Position numbers and translations under genes: made by a program
The notes under the pieces: generated by a model
The model's input: the letters and a program-made list of their open reading frames with translations, nothing else
What the model was told of the DNA's origin: nothing
The model's database searches: none
Source: Hyphomicrobiales bacterium
GTDB taxonomy: Bacteria > Pseudomonadota > Alphaproteobacteria > Rhizobiales > Rhizobiaceae
Assembly: GCA_003963455.1 (NCBI GenBank)
Contig: RXJA01000155.1
Span: forward strand, 1 to 64,000
Length of the DNA: 64,000 nucleotides
Direction of reading: 5' to 3'
Shown: positions 40,853-49,103 of the stretch, piece after piece
How positions within the stretch are numbered: position 1 is the stretch's first letter
How the letters are laid out: each line of letters starts with the position of its first letter

Positions 40853-42210
40853 GCTGCCCTCGCTTCGGAAAGCCGCTCAACCATTTCGATGCGGCGACCG
40901 ATCCAGCGCATCGCGTTCACTGCCATGGAATTGCCAAGCGCTTTGTAGCGAGGACCGTCAGACGCTTCGGCCTGCCCGCGCCATGGAATGTTGGTGTAGC
41001 CGTCAGGGAAGCCCTGTAGGCGCTCGCATTCTGTCGGCGTAAGGCGGCGGACAGCCCAAGCCTCTTGGATGTAATCGCCGCCTTGGTTGCCTCCTACGGG
41101 GCCACCGGCCATGATAGGCTGCGCGACATCGACTTGACGGGCCTTGTAGTCCTTTCCGCTGTTCTGCGGCATGATTGACCATGCAACAGATTGGACATGG
41201 TGCCTTGCCTCTAGCGTGTAACTGACGCCCTCCTGCCATCCCTTTCCTTGCGGCCCGGCGTTTGGATTTTCTGATGTAGCGCGCTCTTGGATGGCTATTG
41301 CCGGCGGATGAGCTCCAGCGGCCAATGGATGGCATGGGTCTCCAGCTTTCGGCTGCGAATAGTTTGAACGGCTAGTGATCTGAGTCGTGTCAAAGGCGAC
41401 GATGTTAACGTCATCTTCCTGCCGCCGGCCTGCATAGCCACCCTTCCCCGAACTCTCCGCGCCGCGAGTCAGCGTCGAAGCGACTGGCCCCGCTATGAAC
41501 TCCATTTCGTTAGGGTCTAGGCGACCTGTGGCTGTGTTGCAGGCAGTGAGAGCGCGTGAGAGGTTATCGTCTGCGCCGCATGTTCCAACGCCGTTCGCAG
41601 TAAGGGCGGCAACTGACGCCCCCTTTTCTCGGCGCGGCGCAGAATCCCCCTGCATGCCTTCGGACTCAAGAAGTACCGCTGCGGCACGTCGCCAGTCTCC
41701 AAGATATCCGACAACGAACACACGCCGTCGTCTTTGAGGGACAGCCCTTGAATACCCGTCCACTCGGACAAATTGAGCGTCAAGCACTCGCCAGGCCGCA
41801 TGATACCCGAGTTCTTCCAACCCTCGGATAAAGGTTGCAAAGTCCCATCCTTTGCTTGACGACAGGACGCCGGGGACGTTCTCCCAAACCAGCCAACGGG
41901 GCTGATATCGTCTAGCGATGGCAAGATAGGTGAGCATGAGGTTGCCGCGCGGGTCAGCAAGTCCTTGGCGAAGTCCTGCGATCGAGAAGGACTGGCAGGG
42001 GGTGCCTCCGACAAGAAGGTCAATTGCGTCATCCGGCCAATCCTTGTATTTTGTCATGTCGCCTCGATTGGGCACTTCCGGGTGATGGTGAGCCAATACG
42101 GCGCTCGGGAACTTCTCGATCTCCGAGAGAAACGTTGCCTTCCAGCCGAGCGGCTTCCACGCCATCGATGCGGCCTCGATGCCTGAACAAACTGAGCCGA
42201 AGCGGATCAT
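40849..42210 (-). CDS. DNA (cytosine-5-)methyltransferase
   Basis: MIRFGSVCSGIEAASMAW (motif I), GGTPCQSFSIAGLRQG (motif IV), VWENVPG (VI), PQRRRRVFVVG (VIII). Confidence 0.93.
   Translation of the reverse strand: MIRFGSVCSGIEAASMAWKPLGWKATFLSEIEKFPSAVLAHHHPEVPNRGDMTKYKDWPDDAIDLLVGGTPCQSFSIAGLRQGLADPRGNLMLTYLAIARRYQPRWLVWENVPGVLSSSKGWDFATFIRGLEELGYHAAWRVLDAQFVRVDGYSRAVPQRRRRVFVVGYLGDWRRAAAVLLESEGMQGDSAPRREKGASVAALTANGVGTCGADDNLSRALTACNTATGRLDPNEMEFIAGPVASTLTRGAESSGKGGYAGRRQEDDVNIVAFDTTQITSRSNYSQPKAGDPCHPLAAGAHPPAIAIQERATSENPNAGPQGKGWQEGVSYTLEARHHVQSVAWSIMPQNSGKDYKARQVDVAQPIMAGGPVGGNQGGDYIQEAWAVRRLTPTECERLQGFPDGYTNIPWRGQAEASDGPRYKALGNSMAVNAMRWIGRRIEMVERLSEARAA
41517..42032 (-). CDS. Nested same-strand ORF (171 aa) inside the cytosine methyltransferase gene, different frame
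   Basis: MTQLTFLSEAPPASPSRSQDFAKDLLTRAATSCSPILPSLDDISPVGWFGRTSPASC...GVCSLSDILETGDVPQRYFLSPKACRGILRRAEKRG; recalled as a recurrent phage protein family. Confidence 0.6.
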   Translation of the reverse strand: MTQLTFLSEAPPASPSRSQDFAKDLLTRAATSCSPILPSLDDISPVGWFGRTSPASCRQAKDGTLQPLSEGWKNSGIMRPGECLTLNLSEWTGIQGLSLKDDGVCSLSDILETGDVPQRYFLSPKACRGILRRAEKRGRQLPPLLRTALEHAAQTITSHALSLPATQPQVA

Positions 42211-42410
42211 GCGAACAGCCGCCAAGCGCCCCAAGCAAGCAGGGCGATCGGGACCACACCGACAAGCCAGGCTCCTACCCAGATCATCCAGGTTACGGGG
42301 AGCGAGTAATGCTCGTCGGCTGGCTCGGGGATGTAGTGGCCGTACTCGTCGAGGACATAGCTTCCATCGAGGGCATTGATGCGCTGGCGGTGGTCTATGA
42401 GGGCGTTCAT
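42207..42410 (-). CDS. Small membrane protein
   Basis: C-terminal TM WMIWVGAWLVGVVPIALLAWGAW. Confidence 0.5.
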   Translation of the reverse strand: MNALIDHRQRINALDGSYVLDEYGHYIPEPADEHYSLPVTWMIWVGAWLVGVVPIALLAWGAWRLFA

Positions 42411-43213
42411 GCCGCGCTCCGATCCATAACGGGTGTGTCGATCAATTCGCGGAAACGCTGGCGTGCCGTCTCGCCGGCTTTGTTCCAAGCGGCAACTAGG
42501 GCATCATATTGTTTATCGGCGGCCTCATCGTCCGTGAGGGGGACGACGCGCCGAGCAATCGCGCCCTTGGCGTGTTCGCGCTGCTGATGCTTGATGAATG
42601 CCAGTTCGCGCTTGGCGACGACGACCTGTTCGCTAGGGGAAAGCTTTTTCAGTTTGTCAAGGAATGTACCGGTGTCGAGCTGGGTGCCGCGAATAATGTC
42701 GATGGCAGCCTGGATGACCTTTTCGCCACGTTCAGCATCTCGTTGCACGGCACGTTCTGATTGACCTGTAACCTTCGCAGTGGCCTCGGTGAACCGTTCG
42801 GCATCGCCGCGCTCGCGTGTGTCGCCAACTTGGCGACTTACGCCCGGAGTACCATGCGCGGTCTCTGGGTGGAGTTCGAGATAAATGGCCTTGCGCCTTG
42901 CTGTGTGCTTGGCGCGATCTGCCGGGGAAAGTTCTGCCCGGCAGAGGTTTTCATCGATCATTGCCAGTTCGGCGTGGAGGTCATCAGCCTCGATCGCGTC
43001 CGCCGCAATATCTGCGAGGCCAAGCCGCTTACAGGCGGCAAGGCGATGATGGCCGGCCACGACTTCCCATTGATCGCCAACGGCACGGACGCGGATAGGA
43101 TTGATGAGGCCGATGGTGCCGATACTATCGACAAGTCCGCCAACCGTGGCTTCGTCTATCAGACGCGCATCTGCACGCGCATGGATTTGATCAATGGGAA
43201 GTTCGCGGAGCAT
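42407..43213 (-). CDS. ParB-like N-terminal domain protein
   Basis: IDQIHARADARLIDEATVGGLVDSIGTIGLINPIRVR...VVAGHHRLAACKRLG. Confidence 0.9.
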   Translation of the reverse strand: MLRELPIDQIHARADARLIDEATVGGLVDSIGTIGLINPIRVRAVGDQWEVVAGHHRLAACKRLGLADIAADAIEADDLHAELAMIDENLCRAELSPADRAKHTARRKAIYLELHPETAHGTPGVSRQVGDTRERGDAERFTEATAKVTGQSERAVQRDAERGEKVIQAAIDIIRGTQLDTGTFLDKLKKLSPSEQVVVAKRELAFIKHQQREHAKGAIARRVVPLTDDEAADKQYDALVAAWNKAGETARQRFRELIDTPVMDRSAA

Positions 43214-43216
43214 GAC

Positions 43217-44122
43217 TCAGTTCTCCAACGCTGGAAGCAGACCGCCACCAATCCAAATGCGCTTGACGGTTTCCCGCTTGCGCCAGTGGTTCCATGCCTT
43301 GAAGATGAGTTCGAGGCGATCGCCAGTCTTGAGTTGGCGGCGTTCGTTGATCAGCCGATTGCGGGCATAGAGGATTGGGTCACCCGCCCGGAGGCCGGCA
43401 CCGCGAATGAGGCTGAGAATGAAGTGGTCGGCGTCTTCCTTTTTGCCGGTTCCACAAAGGATGAAATGAGCCGCTGCGAGAGCCGATTTGCCGCCAGCAG
43501 CATCGGCGCCCTTTTCATGCACGAGACCGACAGATTTGATGATGCCGGGATTCTCTGCGACAAATTCAAGTATCTCGCCCTTAGTAGCTGTATATCGACT
43601 GCTGTGGTTGACAGCCCCTCGCATCCGATATTGGCACACAAAGTTTCCGGCCGCGCCGAGAACGTTGGTGTTAATGTTTCCTTCCATAGAAAGGAAATCA
43701 CCGACAGTGCGCATCCGGCCCTGGTCGAGCGTGGTGCGGGTGTCCCGTTTGATGCCAACGACCATCAGGACTTCGATGGCCCTGCCAGCGGCAATGACCG
43801 CCCGACAACGATGCTGTCCGTCATTCAATTCGCCTGTATCGGAAATGATGATCGGCTCACCGTTGAACGCCCAGCGTCCGCCGACGATCTCGTGCATGTA
43901 GTTTTCAACGATCCGCTCGCTGACTTTGCGGTTCGCTTGATTGCGGTCCAAAAACATTTCGGCCATTTCCGGCGTAAGCGAAATGATCTGCGAAATGGGC
44001 TTGGCCTTGGATTTCTCGACCAGGCTGTCGAGCCAGATGCCGAGCTTCTTGCGAGCGCTTTCGATGTGGAGACCAGCCGTCACGGATTGCGTCGGCATGG
44101 CCTTTTCGACTACACTGAGCAT
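43217..44122 (-). CDS. ParB/DGQHR-like phage protein
   Basis: WAFNGEPIIISDTGELNDGQHRCRAVIAAGRAIEVLMVVGI. Confidence 0.75.
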   Translation of the reverse strand: MLSVVEKAMPTQSVTAGLHIESARKKLGIWLDSLVEKSKAKPISQIISLTPEMAEMFLDRNQANRKVSERIVENYMHEIVGGRWAFNGEPIIISDTGELNDGQHRCRAVIAAGRAIEVLMVVGIKRDTRTTLDQGRMRTVGDFLSMEGNINTNVLGAAGNFVCQYRMRGAVNHSSRYTATKGEILEFVAENPGIIKSVGLVHEKGADAAGGKSALAAAHFILCGTGKKEDADHFILSLIRGAGLRAGDPILYARNRLINERRQLKTGDRLELIFKAWNHWRKRETVKRIWIGGGLLPALEN

Positions 44123-44193
44123 GATTTGATTTCCTCGGCGGACACCTTCGGGCGTGCCGCCATTTTTCTTTTCAGTGCCCGAAGTCACTATCT

Positions 44194-44643
44194 TCAAGGT
44201 TGTGATCCTCTTCCAACTCGGGGGCGATCCATGCCGCTAGACTGGCCGCGAAGTCCCTCAATCTCAGGGCCAAAGAAATCCTCGTCCGTACGCTCAAGAA
44301 GCGCACGATAAGCGGCGGTTTTCTCGATGAATGCGGCATGCTCTTTCCTCGCTTTCTGGAGCAGTTCACGCTCTTCTTTTGCCTTCGCCGCTGCCGCGTG
44401 TAGTTCGCGCATCTCACGGAATTCGACGTAGGCGGCCTCTTGGTTCCAGAACGAACGAACCCTCCGCTCGGTCCACTGCAATTTCGGGTTTTCCTCGTGA
44501 GGGAACATCTTCACGAGCTTGGAATAGGCTGCGTACAGGATGGCCTGGACCTTCCCGGAGCCTCCGATATCGGCCACGTAGGACCGTGCCAAAGCTACAT
44601 CTGACATCTGCTTCTTATCCGTGTTGCGGGTATGATTTCCCAT
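44194..44643 (-). CDS. Hypothetical protein
   Basis: MGNHTRNTDKKQMSDVALARSYVADIGGSGKVQAILYAAYSKLVKMFPHEENPKLQWTERRVRSFWNQEA. Confidence 0.65.
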   Translation of the reverse strand: MGNHTRNTDKKQMSDVALARSYVADIGGSGKVQAILYAAYSKLVKMFPHEENPKLQWTERRVRSFWNQEAAYVEFREMRELHAAAAKAKEERELLQKARKEHAAFIEKTAAYRALLERTDEDFFGPEIEGLRGQSSGMDRPRVGRGSQP

Positions 44644-45117
44644 GATCTCGGGCGTCCTTCTGCTGCATGGTTTGACCATGGACAGCAGGAGACAAAAGCG
44701 CCCCGATTGGCGGGAAACGGAAAGTTTGAGTGATGCTGCGTCCCGACTTTTGCGGGTGCTGGACGAGCGGAAGAAAAGACGGCTTGCCGGAGCCGAAACG
44801 CCGGCAGAAATTCAGCAATCCCGGACGTATGTCCCTGCGTATCCGGGAGAAAATGGCCGGGAGGCGAGCGCCAAAAACGGGTCCGCTGCGCTCAAACCTC
44901 CCGGCCAGTTGACACCGCAACGGGAGGAATGCGGCGATCACACGCTCGAAGGAGGTAACGGGCGTGGATTGGAAACGGATGGACGCGCGGAATTTTCGAC
45001 ACTGGATTTTGTGCAAAGTTTCAGTCCCCAAGGCACCGCGCGCCCTGGCTCCGGAAGATACCTTGGGAGGGAAAGAACGCGCGAAAGACACGCTCCGGAG
45101 GATGAGGTTGAATGAGG

Positions 45118-45780
45118 TCATGCAGCCTCCGATGTTACAAATACTGGGAGTGAATGAAGTTTTGACCCAGAATTTGTAACGCCCCATTGGGAGGCCATTG
45201 CCATGGCGATGCCCTCATAGGTACGAGAGCGATCGCGCTTCCGGTCTGGTCCAGGCGCCATCTTGAAAACGCGCTGTTCCCGGCCTTCCACAATGCTCGT
45301 CGGGATAAGGCTTGGAATACCGCGAAGCCAAAGACAGGTTGCCTTGGTTTCGCCGTGCCCGAATTGCCACGGCTGGATGATCTGCGTCGGATCGGGAATG
45401 CCGAACAGGCGCTTCGGATGGCCGAGCATGATAGGGTTCTCGACCGCAACCATTGGCGCGGGGGCATTGAGCAGGGAGAGAAAGAATTGAGCTGCAGCAC
45501 CCATTTTTGCCCACCGATCGGCTTCCGGCCCGTTGACGGCGTTCATTCCTGCATAGAGGTGCTTCGCGCCGCTGTTCGCCAGATAGGTGCATTCTGGGTG
45601 GGCGATGATCAGATCCCAATTGCCGGTATAGGCCGCCTTGATGGCATCACCCTGGATGTGGAACTCGCTGCCGTCATCCGCCGGAACAAGATCGTTCGAC
45701 CAGGCGTCATGACCAAGAGTCCTAAATGCGGAGCGGACAACGCCAGACCGTTCGCATGCGACAAGGACGCGCATATTCAT
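45118..45780 (-). CDS. Second DNA methyltransferase-like protein (short phage type)
   Basis: MRVLVACERSGVVRSAFRTLGHDAWSNDLVPADDGSEFHIQGD...LIIAHPECTYLANSGAKHLY...VAVENPIMLGH. Confidence 0.85.
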   Translation of the reverse strand: MNMRVLVACERSGVVRSAFRTLGHDAWSNDLVPADDGSEFHIQGDAIKAAYTGNWDLIIAHPECTYLANSGAKHLYAGMNAVNGPEADRWAKMGAAAQFFLSLLNAPAPMVAVENPIMLGHPKRLFGIPDPTQIIQPWQFGHGETKATCLWLRGIPSLIPTSIVEGREQRVFKMAPGPDRKRDRSRTYEGIAMAMASQWGVTNSGSKLHSLPVFVTSEAA

Positions 45781-45977
45781 GACTGCGCCTCGGAATTGGG
45801 GCCGACAGATTCCGGTAAGAAACAGATGAATATCGCAATGTTCACAATGGCCGCGAACAGGTTGAGCCCAGCCGCCCAATACGCCCCTTGAATTGTTGGG
45901 ATGACCGCCATGCCAAGCGAGAAGCCGGCATAGAATATGTTCACGACATGCAACCCGTTGAATGTGGTGTTGCTCAT
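45777..45977 (-). CDS. Small membrane protein
   Basis: Two TM segments; ATGA overlap with next CDS. Confidence 0.55.
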   Translation of the reverse strand: MSNTTFNGLHVVNIFYAGFSLGMAVIPTIQGAYWAAGLNLFAAIVNIAIFICFLPESVGPNSEAQS

Positions 45978-46207
45978 GCGTCACCTGTGGAATTGGGGCC
46001 GACAGATTCCACCGGGGGAGGGTTTGCGGAATCTGTCGGCGTCGCTGCAGGGGTGGGCAGCGAGTTGGAAAGTCGTTCGTATTTCGAAGCGAGATTTCGG
46101 CAGACCAAGGAAGCGCCATGATCGCCAAGTGCCGCGAGATCATTTGCTGCCCGGCTATATCGCGCCGCCTTAGTCGCATACAGAAGATGTTCACCGATAG
46201 AGATCAT
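45974..46207 (-). CDS. Hypothetical protein (77 aa)
   Basis: ORF in leftward operon with 4-bp overlap. Confidence 0.5.
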   Translation of the reverse strand: MISIGEHLLYATKAARYSRAANDLAALGDHGASLVCRNLASKYERLSNSLPTPAATPTDSANPPPVESVGPNSTGDA

Positions 46208-46555
46208 CTAGCGATCCTCCGAGGGCAGCGAGCTGGGAGATTGGGAGAGCGTCTTGTCCGCGTAATCGCGAGCCGCTTTGAAGCGATACTCTCTGTCGAG
46301 ATCGAGGGGATTTTCTTCTTTCCACTCAACGCCACGGAGGTATGCCTCAATTATCATCTTTTCGAGTGGCATCGCCTCGATGGCGGCGCGGGCGGCGGAA
46401 AGGCAGATGGATTTTACCTGCTCAAGCTGCTCCTGCATCGTCTGGCCTTCGACAAATTCGGAGTGATGAAAGGTGACGCCAATTGGATCTCCGCTTGTCG
46501 GGTCAATGGCGTCGCCTATCGCCTTCGCAATGCGATCGATCATGGTCTCGCTCAT
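46208..46555 (-). CDS. Hypothetical protein (115 aa)
   Basis: MSETMIDRIAKAIGDAIDPTSGDPIGVTFHHSEFVEGQTMQEQLEQ. Confidence 0.6.
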   Translation of the reverse strand: MSETMIDRIAKAIGDAIDPTSGDPIGVTFHHSEFVEGQTMQEQLEQVKSICLSAARAAIEAMPLEKMIIEAYLRGVEWKEENPLDLDREYRFKAARDYADKTLSQSPSSLPSEDR

Positions 46556-46767
46556 GACATCAACCCCGCTTGAATAGTGGAATGTGAGGCGGGGCTAATG
46601 ATCGCTGGGCGCGAAGAACTTACGCCCTGGTTGAAGGCGTTAATCGGCTCTTCACCGTAAGCTGAACTTAAGCTGAACAGTCTGGAAACAGCCCTTGTAG
46701 GTGCGGCGCGATATGCCCCAGCCTGAACATGAGCCGGCGAACAACAACGGCTCTTGGGATCAACAGA

Positions 46768-47019
46768 ATGGGCAAGAACTTCATGGAACCGGCGAACGTG
46801 CCGGAATTCTTCGTTTGCGGAGTTTCGAGGATAGAAAACCTGGGCTCCATCTCCAGACATGTATTGGTGGCAGAGCGCCGTGTTGGAGATCGCGTCCTCT
46901 ATATCCCGAAGGTACACATCATCATTTCGAACGCCAACGCCCATATTGCGATCATGAAGACCGCGCGCGAACTTGCGTTCAATCTGGTTTCTGGCGGGGA
47001 GCGGATGGTGCAACATTGA
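46768..47019 (+). CDS. Hypothetical protein, opposite to the leftward operon
   Basis: MEPANVPEFFVCGVSRIENLGSISRHVLVAERRVGDRVLYIPKVHIIISNANAHIAIMKTARELA; folded-protein-like composition. Confidence 0.5.
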   Translation: MGKNFMEPANVPEFFVCGVSRIENLGSISRHVLVAERRVGDRVLYIPKVHIIISNANAHIAIMKTARELAFNLVSGGERMVQH

Positions 47020-47021
47020 GG

Positions 47022-47255
47022 TCACGCCGCGTCTGCAAAGAAGTCTGCCGGCGCCAGATCGATCTTGTTTTCCTTGGCGTAGGCCAGAAGCTTTTCAGCG
47101 TCCTCCTGTGGAACGCGGCCGCCAGTCCCGCCGCGCTCCTTGGGGTACATCCACCGGTACACGCGCGAGACGTGCTTACCGGTGATGCTCGCCACCTTTT
47201 CGATGCCGATCTTGCCGATGACTGATTTGGCTGGATTGAGGTGCGTTTCGCTCAT
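47022..47255 (-). CDS. Cro-like HTH regulator
   Basis: IGKIGIEKVASITGKHVSRVYRWMYPKERGGTGGRVPQEDAEKLLAYA; divergent from repressor. Confidence 0.75.
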   Translation of the reverse strand: MSETHLNPAKSVIGKIGIEKVASITGKHVSRVYRWMYPKERGGTGGRVPQEDAEKLLAYAKENKIDLAPADFFADAA

Positions 47256-47348
47256 GGTGTCTATATTTGCGATTATCGCGATTTTTTGTCAAGCGGATTT
47301 TGCGAACTTCGCGATAGGAAATTTTGCGGCCATCGCGATTATGCCGGG
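47256..47348. promoter_or_regulatory. Divergent control region with three operator-like 16-mers
   Basis: TTGCGATTATCGCGAT (47267-47282), TTGCGAACTTCGCGAT (47300-47315), TTGCGGCCATCGCGAT (47324-47339). Confidence 0.8.
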
Positions 47349-47948
47349 ATGAGCGATCCGCAGCGCGATATCAGGGTTTGGGTGCAGGCTGAGCTGGCCA
47401 AGCGCGGGCATGGGGCCAAGGGTATGCTCGCCAAGCACCTCGACGTGCGCCCCGACGCTATCACGCGGATGATGAACACCGACCCAGGGAAGGAGACGCG
47501 CGAGATCCGGGCTCACGAGCTGGTGAAGATGCGCCAGTTCTTTTCCGATGAAACCGAGACGGACGACTATCTGACGACGGTCCCTCTCGTCGGCTACGTC
47601 GGAGCCGGGGCCCGGGCTTACTATAATGCCGACAATGAAGAGCTTGAGCGGGTGAAGGCTCCCAAGGACGCCACTTCCGATACAGTCGCGGTCCAGATTC
47701 GCGGCGAAAGCCTTGGTGCCCTGTTCGATACCTGGCTTGTTTTTTATGACGATGTGCGCTCGCCGGTGACACCCGACATGATCGGCGTGCTTTGCGTCGT
47801 TGGCCTGCCTGATGATCGCGTGCTTGTGAAACGCATCCGACGCGCTAAAACGCCCGGGTTTTTCCATCTCGATTCGAACACCGAGCCGACGATCAACGAT
47901 GTCGAGATCGTCTGGGCTGCGAAGGTCAAGAGCATGGAGCCTAGGTAG
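47349..47948 (+). CDS. CI/C2-type repressor with S24-like C-terminal domain
   Basis: N-terminal HTH GMLAKHLDVRPDAITRMM; C-terminal VPLVGYVGAGA, VQIRGESLGALFDTWLVFYDD, DDRVLVKRI. Confidence 0.88.
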   Translation: MSDPQRDIRVWVQAELAKRGHGAKGMLAKHLDVRPDAITRMMNTDPGKETREIRAHELVKMRQFFSDETETDDYLTTVPLVGYVGAGARAYYNADNEELERVKAPKDATSDTVAVQIRGESLGALFDTWLVFYDDVRSPVTPDMIGVLCVVGLPDDRVLVKRIRRAKTPGFFHLDSNTEPTINDVEIVWAAKVKSMEPR

Positions 47949-48479
47949 TTCCATAGCTCCGCCCTTTCCGCCTTGAGGTATGGGCGCGGGGCCGTCCTCA
48001 AGTCCCTGACCACGGGAGAAGCCTAGGCTTCGCGTACTCGCTTCCCTTTCGCCTCCGCAGAGACGCCGCACATTGTCCCTGTGCGTCCACTGGCAGCTTT
48101 TTTCGGCGCCGCCACATTGATTGACAGACGGAAGGTCAGTCCGCTGATGTCAACCGATGCTCAAGACCGTTCCCGGGGTTGCCGGGCCACTCAAGGCCGC
48201 GCGTTCTATGGGCCACGATTCCGCGCGATTTTTAATTCCCTCTGAGACTGGCACAGGGCGACCGCTTGGGATTGTGTTTCCGGAGTGATCGTAGCTGGCG
48301 ATCCAAGTCCCGTGGAAAACCGCCGCTGACTGCGATCCAGACGCAAGCTCTTGCCGGGAACCACCGGGCAGACGCAAGATATTGCGAATTTCACGCCGTG
48401 CAGCGGAATTTTCTGTTGCGAGATGATCATGCATTTGATACATAACCACTGACTTATCGGTTTTGCTTTGTTGCTGCAC

Positions 48480-48517
48480 GCCTCGGCCAGGATCATCCCT
48501 GCCGAGGCTTTCTTTTT
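48480..48517 (+). terminator. Rho-independent terminator
   Basis: gcctcggc / gccgaggc stem followed by tttcttttt. Confidence 0.8.
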
Positions 48518-48549
48518 GCGCCATCGCAAAAGAGATGTCAAACAAATTT

Positions 48550-48600
48550 GCGATTTGCGCGATTTTCCCCTTGACTATCTTTGCGATAATCGCGAATATG
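48550..48600 (+). promoter_or_regulatory. Rightward promoter with two operator-like 16-mers
   Basis: TTGCGATTTGCGCGAT (48550-48565); TTGACT-N17-GAATAT with TTGCGATAATCGCGAA (48583-48598) in the spacer. Confidence 0.75.
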
Positions 48601-48623
48601 TCTCCAACAAACGGAGACGAGAC

Positions 48624-49040
48624 ATGGCGACTAACCATCCTGGATTTGGCGTGATGATCGGAATGCTCGGCGGCAACGCTGATACGGTCAAAGCGCACCA
48701 GTCCGCAATGAACAAGATCATCGCTACGGCGACTGTCGCCAACGACACGCTGACGCTGACGTTTCTCGACGGTTCCATTCTCAAGGCTGTCGATAGCGGC
48801 CAGTCATGCTGCGAGCACCGCTATATGGTCTGTGACGACGATCTGGCGGCTTACGCGGGATCGGTCTTCACCGGAATGGAAATCCGTGACGCGCCAAATG
48901 AACCGGACGATTACGGCGAGCACGAGGTTCAATTTCTCTACGTGAACACCTCGAACGGCCCATTCCACGTCGCCAGCCACAATGAACACAACGGATACTA
49001 CGGCGGGTTTTGGATCACGCTCAATTACGAGCCGGCCTAA
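48624..49040 (+). CDS. DUF7448-like hypothetical protein
   Basis: 138-aa ORF; DDDLAAYAGSVFTGMEIRDAPNEPDDYGEHEVQFLYVNTSNGPFHVASHNEHNGYYGGFWITL. Confidence 0.7.
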   Translation: MATNHPGFGVMIGMLGGNADTVKAHQSAMNKIIATATVANDTLTLTFLDGSILKAVDSGQSCCEHRYMVCDDDLAAYAGSVFTGMEIRDAPNEPDDYGEHEVQFLYVNTSNGPFHVASHNEHNGYYGGFWITLNYEPA

Positions 49041-49103
49041 CCCCATCCCCCACAACAAGCGCAGCAGATGCGCTCACACCAAAGCAACCAAGGGACAACC
49101 AAC

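Noticed and set aside
46552-47025. Minus-strand 157-aa ORF
   Set aside because: Sequence looks like an off-frame translation, and the opposite-strand ORF 46768-47019 has a more protein-like composition.
7920-47255. Classification as a T7 autographivirus
   Set aside because: Virion genes are T7-like, but no single-subunit RNA polymerase or DNA polymerase was found, and integrase plus repressor show it is temperate.
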